Of a stretch of DNA of 64,000 nt, positions 54,820 through 62,408 are shown piece by piece; the first letter of the stretch is position 1; every line of letters starts with the position of its first letter. This DNA comes from Marinobacter qingdaonensis (GTDB lineage: Bacteria > Pseudomonadota > Gammaproteobacteria > Pseudomonadales > Oleiphilaceae): contig NZ_JAYDCJ010000003.1 in the NCBI RefSeq assembly GCF_034555935.1, positions 2,542,001 through 2,606,000 on the forward strand. Direction: 5' to 3'. The translations under genes and the position numbers were made by a program. The notes beneath the pieces were generated by a model, which saw only the letters and a list, made by a program, of their open reading frames with translations, made no database searches and was not told the origin of the DNA.

Positions 54820-54849
54820 AAAAAAAAGACGGCCCCGAGAGGCCGTCTT
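54820..54849 (-). terminator. Terminator after ETF-QO
   Basis: Stem aagacggcc/ggccgtctt (54826-54849), with an A-run to its left that becomes a T-run on the minus strand. Ends the ETF-QO transcript. Confidence 0.92.
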
Positions 54850-54864
54850 GTCCGGAATCCGAAC

Positions 54865-56517
54865 TTACATGTTCGGGTAGTTGGGGCCGCCGCCGCCTTC
54901 CGGGGTCACCCAGTTGATGTTCTGGGCAGGATCCTTGATGTCGCAGGTCTTGCAGTGAACACAGTTCTGGGCGTTGATCTGGAACTTCTTGCCGCTGCCG
55001 TCGTCTTTTTCGACCACTTCGTAAACGCCGGCCGGGCAGTAGCGCTGCGCCGGTTCGTCGTATTTCGGAAGGTTTTCGTTCAGCGGAATGTCCGGGTCCG
55101 TCAGCTTCAGGTGAACCGGCTGATCTTCCTCATGGTTGGTGTTGGAAATGAACACCGAGGACAGGCGGTCGAAGGTCAGCTTGTTGTCCGGCTTCGGATA
55201 GCTGATCTTCTTGGACTCGGACGCCGGCTTCAGGGTGGCGTAATCCGGAACCGTGTCGTGGAAGGTGATCGGCAGGCTGCCACGCAGGATGTTCTGCTCG
55301 AAGAACGCGATGGCGCCGCCAACGACGTTGCCGAACTTGTGCATGGCCGGACCGAAGTTACGCTCGGCGTACAGCTCCTTGTACAGCCAGCTGTCCTCGA
55401 ACCGCTGCTGGAAGCTGGTGATCTCTTCGCCGTTCTTGCCTTCCTTCAGCGCTTCAAACACCGCTTCCGCGCCCAGCAGGCCGGACTTCATGGCGGTGTG
55501 GGAACCCTTGATCTTGGAGCTGTTCAGGGTGCCGGCGTCACATCCCAGCAGCAGGCCGCCCGGGAAGCTCATCTTTGGCAGGGCGTTGTAGCCACCCTTG
55601 GAAATGGCACGGGCGCCGTAGGAGACGCGCTTGCCGCCTTCCAGGTATTTGCTGATTTCCGGGTGCAGCTTCAGGCGCTGGAATTCCTCGAACGGGCTCA
55701 GGTGCGGGTTGCTGTACGACAGGTCGGTGATCAGGCCGACGTACACCTGGCCGTTTTCCAGGTGGTACAGGAAGGAGCCGCCGGTGCTGCCACTTTCATT
55801 CAGCGGCCAGCCGGTGGTGTGGACCACGAGGCCTGGCTCGTGCTTGGCCGGGTCGATGTCCCACAGCTCCTTGATGCCGATGCCGTAGTGCTGCGGGTCC
55901 TTGCCTTCGTCCAGCTTGAAGTCGTTGATCAGGCGCTTGCCCAGGTGGCCGCGGCAACCCTCGGTGAACAGGGTGTACTTGGCGCGCAGCTCCATGCCCG
56001 GCATGTAGCCGTCTTTCTCGGAACCGTCACGGGCCACGCCCATGTCGCCGGTGATGATGCCTTTGACCTGACCGTCTTCAATGATGGTCTCGGACGCGGC
56101 AAAGCCCGGGTAGACTTCCACGCCCAGCTGCTCGGCCTGTTCGGCCAGCCAGCGGCACAGGTTGCCCAGGCTGATGATGTAGTTGCCGTGGTTGTGCATG
56201 TTCTTGGGCACAAACCCGTTCGGGATCTTGGTCGCCTTTTCCTGGTTCTTCAGCAGGAAAATGTCGTCGCGGGTGACCGGCGTGTTCAGCGGGGCACCTT
56301 TCTCTTTCCAGTCCGGGAAGAGTTCATTGAGGGCAGTGGGCTCGAATACGGTACCGGCCAGAATGTGCGCGCCGATTTCGGAACCTTTCTCTACCACACA
56401 GACGGTCAGTTCTTCGCCGGCTTCCTGCGCCAGTTGCATGACGCGACAGGCTGCCGAGAGGCCCGCAGGGCCGCCGCCGACGATCAGAACATCAAATTCC
56501 ATCGATTCGCGTTCCAC
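54865..56517 (-). CDS. Electron transfer flavoprotein-ubiquinone oxidoreductase
   Basis: 550 residues. Inner-membrane flavo-Fe-S enzyme that passes electrons from acyl-CoA dehydrogenases, via ETF, to ubiquinone. FAD motif DVLIVGGGPAGLSAACRVMQ, the quinone-site block, and a C-terminal 4Fe-4S site with CVHCKTCDIKDPAQNINW. The start is GTG at 56517: it has a good SD (AGGAG) and gives MERESMEFDVL, matching Pseudomonas. Divergent from etfBA around a PsrA-like palindrome. Confidence 0.97.
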   Translation of the reverse strand: MERESMEFDVLIVGGGPAGLSAACRVMQLAQEAGEELTVCVVEKGSEIGAHILAGTVFEPTALNELFPDWKEKGAPLNTPVTRDDIFLLKNQEKATKIPNGFVPKNMHNHGNYIISLGNLCRWLAEQAEQLGVEVYPGFAASETIIEDGQVKGIITGDMGVARDGSEKDGYMPGMELRAKYTLFTEGCRGHLGKRLINDFKLDEGKDPQHYGIGIKELWDIDPAKHEPGLVVHTTGWPLNESGSTGGSFLYHLENGQVYVGLITDLSYSNPHLSPFEEFQRLKLHPEISKYLEGGKRVSYGARAISKGGYNALPKMSFPGGLLLGCDAGTLNSSKIKGSHTAMKSGLLGAEAVFEALKEGKNGEEITSFQQRFEDSWLYKELYAERNFGPAMHKFGNVVGGAIAFFEQNILRGSLPITFHDTVPDYATLKPASESKKISYPKPDNKLTFDRLSSVFISNTNHEEDQPVHLKLTDPDIPLNENLPKYDEPAQRYCPAGVYEVVEKDDGSGKKFQINAQNCVHCKTCDIKDPAQNINWVTPEGGGGPNYPNM

Positions 56518-57041
56518 GTTGGTCTCCTCACACTTCTTTAATGGATATTATGTGCCCGCAGGCGAATTCAGAGGCGTCATCATACCGGTAATAGTGCCTA
56601 TAGACGACTGCCCGAAGCCGGCCCGGCCGACTGTTTCAAGAAAGGATATCGTATTTGAAGAATCAAACAAACGTTTGTTTGAAATTCTCCCCATCCTTTG
56701 GCATTGTACGTGAACACCGAAACATCGTGTGTTTTGAGTCGTTTTTTAGTATCGTCTCATTTGCCGGGCCGAGTCAACTGCGGTCCATTGGCTTGAAAAA
56801 CGCTCCTGGCGCGTCGGGCGGGGCTATTGACCCGTTCATCCTTTGCCTGCAGTATTAGTCCGCCGTGACAGCAGGCCCCGCGTGAGGAAGCTGTTTGTAA
56901 CGTTCGGAGTGTCTTCCCATAATTCGGAACACGCCGAAACGAGAGGAATCAAGAATGCTCCGATATCCGCAGCTGCGGGGTCGCGAAGAGAGTGTTTCTG
57001 ATTGCGAGTCTTTAAACCCATCGTAGAAGAACGAGGAATCT
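56518..57041. other. Long divergent spacer between ETF-QO and etfB
   Basis: 524 bp, no gene supported. Holds the 20-bp palindrome at 56663-56682 and A+T-rich stretches on both sides that must contain the two promoters. The rest (56780-57020) has no recognised signal. Confidence 0.6.
56663..56682. promoter_or_regulatory. Perfect 20-bp palindrome, PsrA/FadR-type operator
   Basis: tcaaacaaacgtttgtttga, perfectly symmetric. Its CAAAC/GTTTG half-sites match the Pseudomonas PsrA motif (G/C-AAAC, short spacer, GTTT-G/C). It lies 146 bp from the ETF-QO start and 360 bp from etfB. PsrA is a fatty-acid-responsive TetR repressor known to act on beta-oxidation and etf genes, so one site could control both divergent genes. 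Confidence 0.7.
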
Positions 57042-57791
57042 ATGAAGGTTCTGGTCGCTGTAAAACGAGTAATCGACTACAACGTAAAGGTGCGCGTCAA
57101 GCCGGACAACACCGGCGTTGATCTCGCCAACGTCAAGATGGCAATGAACCCGTTCTGCGAAATCGCGGTTGAAGAAGCGGTTCGTCTGAAAGAGAAGGGT
57201 GTTGCCAGTGAAATCGTGGTGGTCTCCATCGGCCCGAAAGCTGCGCAGGAGCAAATCCGGACCGCCCTGGCACTGGGTGCCGACCGTGGTATCCACGTGG
57301 AAACCGACGAAGAGGTTCAGTCTCTCGAAGCGGCCAAGCTGCTGAAAAGCGTTGTCGAGAAGGAAGAGCCGAAGCTGGTTATCCTCGGCAAGCAATCCAT
57401 CGATTCCGACAACAACCAGACCGGCCAGATGCTGGCCGCGCTGACCGGCATGGGTCAGGGCACCTTCGCCTCCGAAGTGGTTGTTGACGGCGAAAAGGTT
57501 AACGTTACCCGTGAGGTTGACGGTGGTCTGATGACTGTATCCCTCAACCTGCCGGCGGTAGTCACCACAGACCTGCGTCTGAACGAGCCGCGTTACGCTT
57601 CCCTGCCGAACATCATGAAGGCCAAGAAGAAGCCGCTCGAGTCTGTGAGCCCGGCCGATCTGGGTGTCGACCTGGCACCGCGCCTGTCCACCCTGAAGGT
57701 TGAAGCACCGGCTGCCCGTCAGGCGGGTGTGAAGGTGGCAGACGTTGCTGAGCTGGTCGATAAACTGAAGAACGAAGCGAAGGTGATCTAA
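57042..57791 (+). CDS. etfB: Electron transfer flavoprotein beta subunit
   Basis: 249 residues. Forms the heterodimer with EtfA that carries electrons from acyl-CoA dehydrogenases to ETF-QO. Starts [22 protein letters not shown]; the AMP-binding/ETF-beta signature [25 protein letters not shown] is at about 183-207. SD GAGGAA. Stops one base before etfA begins. Confidence 0.97.
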   Translation: MKVLVAVKRVIDYNVKVRVKPDNTGVDLANVKMAMNPFCEIAVEEAVRLKEKGVASEIVVVSIGPKAAQEQIRTALALGADRGIHVETDEEVQSLEAAKLLKSVVEKEEPKLVILGKQSIDSDNNQTGQMLAALTGMGQGTFASEVVVDGEKVNVTREVDGGLMTVSLNLPAVVTTDLRLNEPRYASLPNIMKAKKKPLESVSPADLGVDLAPRLSTLKVEAPAARQAGVKVADVAELVDKLKNEAKVI

Positions 57792-58733
57792 ATGAGCATC
57801 CTTGTAATTGCTGAACATGACAACAGCAGCCTGAAGCAGGCTACCCTGAATGTTGTAGCGGCGGCCAAGGCCATCGGCGGTGACATCGACGTCCTGGTGG
57901 CCGGCGAGAACTGCGGTGCCGTTGCTGAAGCAGCTGCCAAGGCTGAAGGCGTAAACAAGGTACTGGTTGCCGACAACGCCGCTTACGGTCACTTCCTGGC
58001 TGAAAACCTGGGCGAGCTGGTTGCCGAAGTGGGCAAGGGCTACAGCCACATCCTGGCCGCCGCCGGTACCACCGGTAAGGACTTCATGCCGCGCGTTGCT
58101 GCGCTGCTGGACGTGGCCCAGGTATCCGACATCATCCGTGTTGAGTCCGAAGACACCTTCGTACGCCCGATCTACGCGGGTAACGCCATCGCCACCGTCA
58201 AGGCCGGCGACAGCATCAAGGTCGTGACCGTACGTCCGACCGGCTTCGATCCGGTAGCCGCCGAAGGCGGTTCCGCTGCCGTTGAACAACTGGACGTGGT
58301 CAAGGACGCCGGTATCTCTGCCTTCGTCAGCGAGCAGAAAGCCGAGTCCGATCGTCCGGATCTGGCCAGCGCCGGTGTGGTTATCTCCGGTGGTCGTGGC
58401 ATGCAGAACGGCGACAACTTCAAGATGCTGGAGAAGGTTGCCGACCTGCTGGGCGCAGCGGTAGGTGCCTCGCGCGCCGCGGTTGACGCCGGCTTCGTAC
58501 CGAACGACATGCAGGTTGGTCAGACCGGTAAGATCGTTGCCCCGCAGCTGTACGTGGCCGTGGGCATCTCCGGCGCCATCCAGCACCTGGCCGGTATGTC
58601 TGACTCCAAGGTGATCGTCGCGATCAACAAGGACGAAGAAGCACCGATCTTCCAGGTGGCCGACTACGGTCTGGTCGCGGACCTGTTCGAAGCGGTTCCG
58701 CAGCTGGAAGAAGAGCTGAAGAAAGTCCTGTAA
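57792..58733 (+). CDS. etfA: Electron transfer flavoprotein alpha subunit
   Basis: 313 residues. FAD-binding C-terminal domain with [37 protein letters not shown] and the ETF-alpha signature [36 protein letters not shown]-terminal ETF domain is normal. Directly coupled to etfB; ends at a strong terminator. Confidence 0.97.
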   Translation: MSILVIAEHDNSSLKQATLNVVAAAKAIGGDIDVLVAGENCGAVAEAAAKAEGVNKVLVADNAAYGHFLAENLGELVAEVGKGYSHILAAAGTTGKDFMPRVAALLDVAQVSDIIRVESEDTFVRPIYAGNAIATVKAGDSIKVVTVRPTGFDPVAAEGGSAAVEQLDVVKDAGISAFVSEQKAESDRPDLASAGVVISGGRGMQNGDNFKMLEKVADLLGAAVGASRAAVDAGFVPNDMQVGQTGKIVAPQLYVAVGISGAIQHLAGMSDSKVIVAINKDEEAPIFQVADYGLVADLFEAVPQLEEELKKVL

Positions 58734-58750
58734 ACTTTCCGACGCTTGAG

Positions 58751-58774
58751 AAAAGGCACCTCCGGGTGCCTTTT
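58751..58774 (+). terminator. Terminator of etfBA
   Basis: Stem aaaaggcacc/ggtgcctttt around tccg, followed by further T. It lies 17 bp past the etfA stop. Confidence 0.93.
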
Positions 58775-58835
58775 TTATTGGCCGGCTATAAACTGTGCCG
58801 GCGCCCTTGATTCATCTCACTTCCGGATTATCACC

Positions 58836-59678
58836 ATGCCCCTTGCTGCGTTTGATCAACTGGCCTGTCCACTCGATGGCGTCCCCCTGGCCCAGGACGG
58901 ACAAAGTTGGCGCTGCGCTTCCGGCCACAGCTTTGACATTGCCCGCCAGGGCTACGTGCACCTGCTGCCGGTTCAGAAAAAGCGCAGCCGCGAACCGGGT
59001 GACAGCAAGGAGATGGTGGCGGCGCGGCGCCGTTTCCTCGAAACCGGTGGCTATGAGCCGGTCTCGGATGCGGTGAACCGGGTGGTGACGGCTGGCTTGG
59101 CGGTGCAGCCGGTCTGGCGCATCCTCGACGCCGGAAGCGGGGAGGGCTACTACACCGGTCGGCTCGCCGAGGCGTTGTCGGGGCAGACGGAACTGCAGGT
59201 GTTGGGGCTGGATATTTCCAAGTGGGCGGTCCAGTCCGCGGCCAAACGTTACAAAGACCTCAGCTGGGTGGTTGCCAGCAACGCCAATCTGCCGGTGTTG
59301 CCGGAGGCGGTGGATGCCCTGCTGTCGCTCTTTGGTTTCCCGGTGTACGGAGAGTTCGCACGGGTGCTCAAGCCCGGTGGGCTGCTGCTCCAGGTGGACA
59401 CCGGGCCGGACCACCTCCGGGAATTGCGGGAAATCATCTACCCCGAGCTGAAACCCGCGAAGGCCGAGCAGTCAACCTGCCCGGAAGGCTTCCGGAGCCT
59501 GGGTGCTGAGTCGGTGCGTTACCCGCTAACCGTCGAGGGCCAGGACCGTATCTCGGATCTCCTGGCGATGACGCCCCACGGTTACCGGGCGACGGAAGAC
59601 GGCCGGCGGCGGGCGGCCGAATTGACGGGCTTGACCGTGACCGTAGACGTGACGATCAGAACCTTCGAAAAACACTGA
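58836..59678 (+). CDS. rlmA: 23S rRNA (guanine-N1)-methyltransferase RlmA
   Basis: 280 residues from the ATG at 58836. RlmA methylates G745 of 23S rRNA. The Zn-domain blocks are ACPLDG, WRCASGHSFD, ARQGYVHLLPVQKKRSREPGDSKEMVAARRRFLETGGYEP. The SAM site is ILDAGSGEGYYTGRLAEAL. In the zinc site the second Cys of the usual CPLC is Asp (CPLDG), so one metal ligand differs. The C-terminus is standard. It is convergent with the next gene. Confidence 0.93.
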   Translation: MPLAAFDQLACPLDGVPLAQDGQSWRCASGHSFDIARQGYVHLLPVQKKRSREPGDSKEMVAARRRFLETGGYEPVSDAVNRVVTAGLAVQPVWRILDAGSGEGYYTGRLAEALSGQTELQVLGLDISKWAVQSAAKRYKDLSWVVASNANLPVLPEAVDALLSLFGFPVYGEFARVLKPGGLLLQVDTGPDHLRELREIIYPELKPAKAEQSTCPEGFRSLGAESVRYPLTVEGQDRISDLLAMTPHGYRATEDGRRRAAELTGLTVTVDVTIRTFEKH

Positions 59679-59688
59679 GGCCCGACAG

Positions 59689-60168
59689 TCAGTCGGACCG
59701 GTCCTGGTTCGAACGGCCGGAAGGCTGCTGGGTCGCGATGCGTTTTTCGGCCTTGCCGATGATCAGGGTGTCGGCCAGGATGTGCAGCGCCTTATTGGTG
59801 GTGCGCACGGTCTTGTAGATGGTTTCGCTGGTCTGATCGTGGGTCTTACGGGCCTTGCGGGCGCTTTCCCGGAATTCCTCATCCCGGGAGAAGTGGTCGA
59901 TCAGGCCGAAGGTGGTGTTGGAAATGGCCTTGTGGACCTTCTCCACCGCGCTGGCGCCGCCGGAGACCGTGTCTTCGAGCAGTCGGGCCCGGTTGCGCAC
60001 TTCCAGCAGGTCCATCCGGCTTTTCTGGATGGCGCTGTGGGCCGCAATCCGGTGGGCGTTCAGGGCCCGGACATCACGCCGGGCTGCCAAGAGCAGCCGA
60101 TAGCAGGCCACCGACAAAAACAGGGTGACGACCAGAAGCGTAGTGGGAATCAGCAGGGTTAGATTCAT
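59689..60168 (-). CDS. Membrane-anchored helical protein, unknown
   Basis: 159 residues: one N-terminal membrane helix (TLLIPTTLLVVTLFLSVACYRLLL), then a long charged helix with KVHKAISNTTFGLIDHF and DEEFRESARKARKTHDQTSETIYKTVRTTNKALHI, coiled-coil-like. It lies 14 bp after the next minus-strand gene, which has the same layout. Possibly a pair of interacting anchored proteins. No family recognised. Confidence 0.7.
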   Translation of the reverse strand: MNLTLLIPTTLLVVTLFLSVACYRLLLAARRDVRALNAHRIAAHSAIQKSRMDLLEVRNRARLLEDTVSGGASAVEKVHKAISNTTFGLIDHFSRDEEFRESARKARKTHDQTSETIYKTVRTTNKALHILADTLIIGKAEKRIATQQPSGRSNQDRSD

Positions 60169-60182
60169 CGGGACGGACCCTC

Positions 60183-60512
60183 TTAGCGATACTCGATGTG
60201 CATTTCTACATCAATTTCGCGCTCAGCCAGTTCGGCCTCCAGCTCTCGCATGACCTCCTGGTAGACCATCTTGCGAACCATGACCGGCAAGCGGTCGGCC
60301 AGGACCCGCGCCGAACGGGATTCCCGTTTGGCAATGGCAATCGGGTCCAGCACCCGGAGCGTCAATACCAGTTCTGGATCCTGGTCCGAGTCGCCGAGGG
60401 CCTCGGCATCCATCATATGATTGATCATTTTACGCTGCTCGCGCACCTGCCAGAACAGGAAGCCGCTGACTAGGGCAAGGATCAGGCTTGCGATCACCAG
60501 GACAGTGGTCAA
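60183..60512 (-). CDS. Membrane-anchored protein, unknown, TTG start
   Basis: 109 residues. There is no in-frame ATG ahead of the membrane helix. TTG at 60512 has GGAGG six bases upstream and gives MTTVLVIASLILALVSGFLFWQVREQRKMINHMMDAEAL. The rest is charged (VLADRLPVMVRKMVYQEVMRELEAELAEREIDVEMHIEYR). Ends just before the 159-aa gene. An ATG-start alternative would lose the helix. Family not recognised. Confidence 0.6.
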   Translation of the reverse strand: MTTVLVIASLILALVSGFLFWQVREQRKMINHMMDAEALGDSDQDPELVLTLRVLDPIAIAKRESRSARVLADRLPVMVRKMVYQEVMRELEAELAEREIDVEMHIEYR

Positions 60513-60718
60513 CTCCAACCTCCAGGGTATTGTTATGAAATCCGCCCCAGTTTGCCTGACAAACCAGGACAAACGATTGGCCCTGACGACGAGTATTGCC
60601 GGGTCTGATGTGAACCCGGAATAGGCCCGCAAACTCAAGAATTACATTTGCAGACTGGTGACTGGCTATGCAGAATCAAGGAGTTAAGCGCCAAGGACTC
60701 TCACGCAAGGAATCGACT

Positions 60719-61135
60719 ATGGTCTGGTTCAAGGCTTTCATCGCCGGTTTTCTCGCCACCCTGGTATTCCATCAGGGCCTGTTCATGCTGTTTTACCTGG
60801 GCGGCGCCGTACCTATGGCCCCGTTTAACCTCACTCCGGTACCGCCCCTTGGGGTACCATCGGTGCTTTCTCTGGCCTTTTTCGGCGGCCTTTGGGGCAT
60901 GCTGCTCTGGCTGATCGTCGGTCGCACGACCGGTGCGTTCCATTGGTTCGGCCACATTGTGCTGGGCGCCATCGGTCCCACGGCCGTGGCCATGCTGCTG
61001 GTGTTTCCGCTCAAAGGCCTGGACGTCTCAGCCCAGACCTGGATTGGCGGCCTGATCCTGAACGGTTTCTGGGGGCTGGGCGTTGCCGTGTTCATGGGAT
61101 TACTGGGGGCCCGGGCGCCCCGTCAAGAACTCTGA
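60719..61135 (+). CDS. Four-helix membrane protein, unknown
   Basis: 138 residues from the ATG at 60719, which has AAGGA eight bases upstream. Four hydrophobic segments: FKAFIAGFLATLVFHQGLFMLFYL, VLSLAFFGGLWGMLLWLIVG, IVLGAIGPTAVAMLLVF and GGLILNGFWGLGVAVFMGLL. Function unknown. It precedes the saccharopine-fold gene by 27 bp on the same strand, so may share its promoter. Confidence 0.78.
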   Translation: MVWFKAFIAGFLATLVFHQGLFMLFYLGGAVPMAPFNLTPVPPLGVPSVLSLAFFGGLWGMLLWLIVGRTTGAFHWFGHIVLGAIGPTAVAMLLVFPLKGLDVSAQTWIGGLILNGFWGLGVAVFMGLLGARAPRQEL

Positions 61136-61162
61136 TTACCAACTTTTCGCAAAGGATGAGCA

Positions 61163-62404
61163 ATGACTAAATCTGCGGACGCGACCTACGACATCGTCGT
61201 TTTCGGGGCCACCAGCTTTGTTGGCCAGATCCTCTCCCGTTACCTGCTTGAGACCTACGGCCTAGGCAAGTCCCTGAACTGGGCCATCGCGGGCCGGTCC
61301 GAGGCCAAACTCAATACCCTGAAGTCCGAACTGGGCAGCGCGGCCAGCAAGCTACCGGTGATCCTGGCTGACGCCGGCGACGAGCAGGCGCTTCAAGCCA
61401 TGTGCGCCCAGACCCGGGTGATCATCTCCACGGTGGGCCCTTACGCCCTGTATGGCGAACCCCTGGTCCGCGCCTGCGTGCGCACGGGGACCGACTACTG
61501 CGACCTGACCGGTGAGGTGCAGTGGATTCGCAAGATGGTGGATCGCTACGAAGAGGAAGCCAAGGCCTCCGGAGCCCGGATTGTCCACTGCTGTGGCTTC
61601 GACTCCATTCCCTCCGACATGGGGGTCTGGTTCCTGCAGGAAAAGGCCGAGCAGACCTTTGGCGCGCCATGCCGGGACGTCCGGATGCGGGTGAAGGCGG
61701 CCAAGGGCGAGTTCTCCGGTGGCACAGTGGCGTCCATGATGAACATCGCCAATGAAGCCGCCGCCGACCCGAAACTGCGCAAGGAGCTGGCCAACCCGTT
61801 CTCGATCTGCCCGCCGGAACACCGGTCCAAGACCCGTCAGCCGAGCCTGAAAGGCGCCGAGTACGACAAGACCTTTGACGTCTGGCTGGCACCGTTCGTG
61901 ATGGGCGCCATCAACACCCGCATCGTGCATCGCTCGAACGCGCTGCAGGAAGCTCGCTACGGCAAGGAATTCACCTACGACGAGGCCATGATGACCGGTC
62001 GCGGCGTCAAGGGTCGGCTTGCCGCCTATGGCATTACCGGCGGCCTGGGCGCCTTCTTTACCGCCTCGGCCATCAAGCCGACTCGTTGGCTGGTGGAAAA
62101 GTTCGTGCCCCAGCCGGGTGAGGGCCCGAGCCCGGAAGCCCAGAAAGCCGGCTTCTTTGACCTGCGCTTTGTGGGTCGAACCGAGGATGGCAAAACCATC
62201 ATCACCAAGGTGACCGGGGACCGGGATCCGGGCTATGGCTCCACCGGCAAGATGTTGGGCGAGGCCGGTATGTGCCTGGCGTTTGATGTGCCGGCAGAAC
62301 GGGAAGGGGGGTTCTGGACGCCGTCTTCCTTGCTGGACGGCCAGTTGCTGGAGCGGCTCACCAGCAAAGCCGGCCTGACCTTCGAGGTGCTGGAAACCCG
62401 CTGA
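61163..62404 (+). CDS. Saccharopine-dehydrogenase-fold oxidoreductase
   Basis: 413 residues. Rossmann motif IVVFGATSFVGQILSRYL (about 10-27), then YALYGEPLVRACVRTGTDYCDLTGEVQW. The family includes mycobacterial trans-acting enoyl reductases that work on phthiocerol lipids. The FDSIPSDMGVW block fits that branch. Likely reduces a lipid or polyketide intermediate; the substrate here is unknown. SD AAGGATGAG. Confidence 0.9.
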   Translation: MTKSADATYDIVVFGATSFVGQILSRYLLETYGLGKSLNWAIAGRSEAKLNTLKSELGSAASKLPVILADAGDEQALQAMCAQTRVIISTVGPYALYGEPLVRACVRTGTDYCDLTGEVQWIRKMVDRYEEEAKASGARIVHCCGFDSIPSDMGVWFLQEKAEQTFGAPCRDVRMRVKAAKGEFSGGTVASMMNIANEAAADPKLRKELANPFSICPPEHRSKTRQPSLKGAEYDKTFDVWLAPFVMGAINTRIVHRSNALQEARYGKEFTYDEAMMTGRGVKGRLAAYGITGGLGAFFTASAIKPTRWLVEKFVPQPGEGPSPEAQKAGFFDLRFVGRTEDGKTIITKVTGDRDPGYGSTGKMLGEAGMCLAFDVPAEREGGFWTPSSLLDGQLLERLTSKAGLTFEVLETR

Positions 62405-62408
62405 GGGC

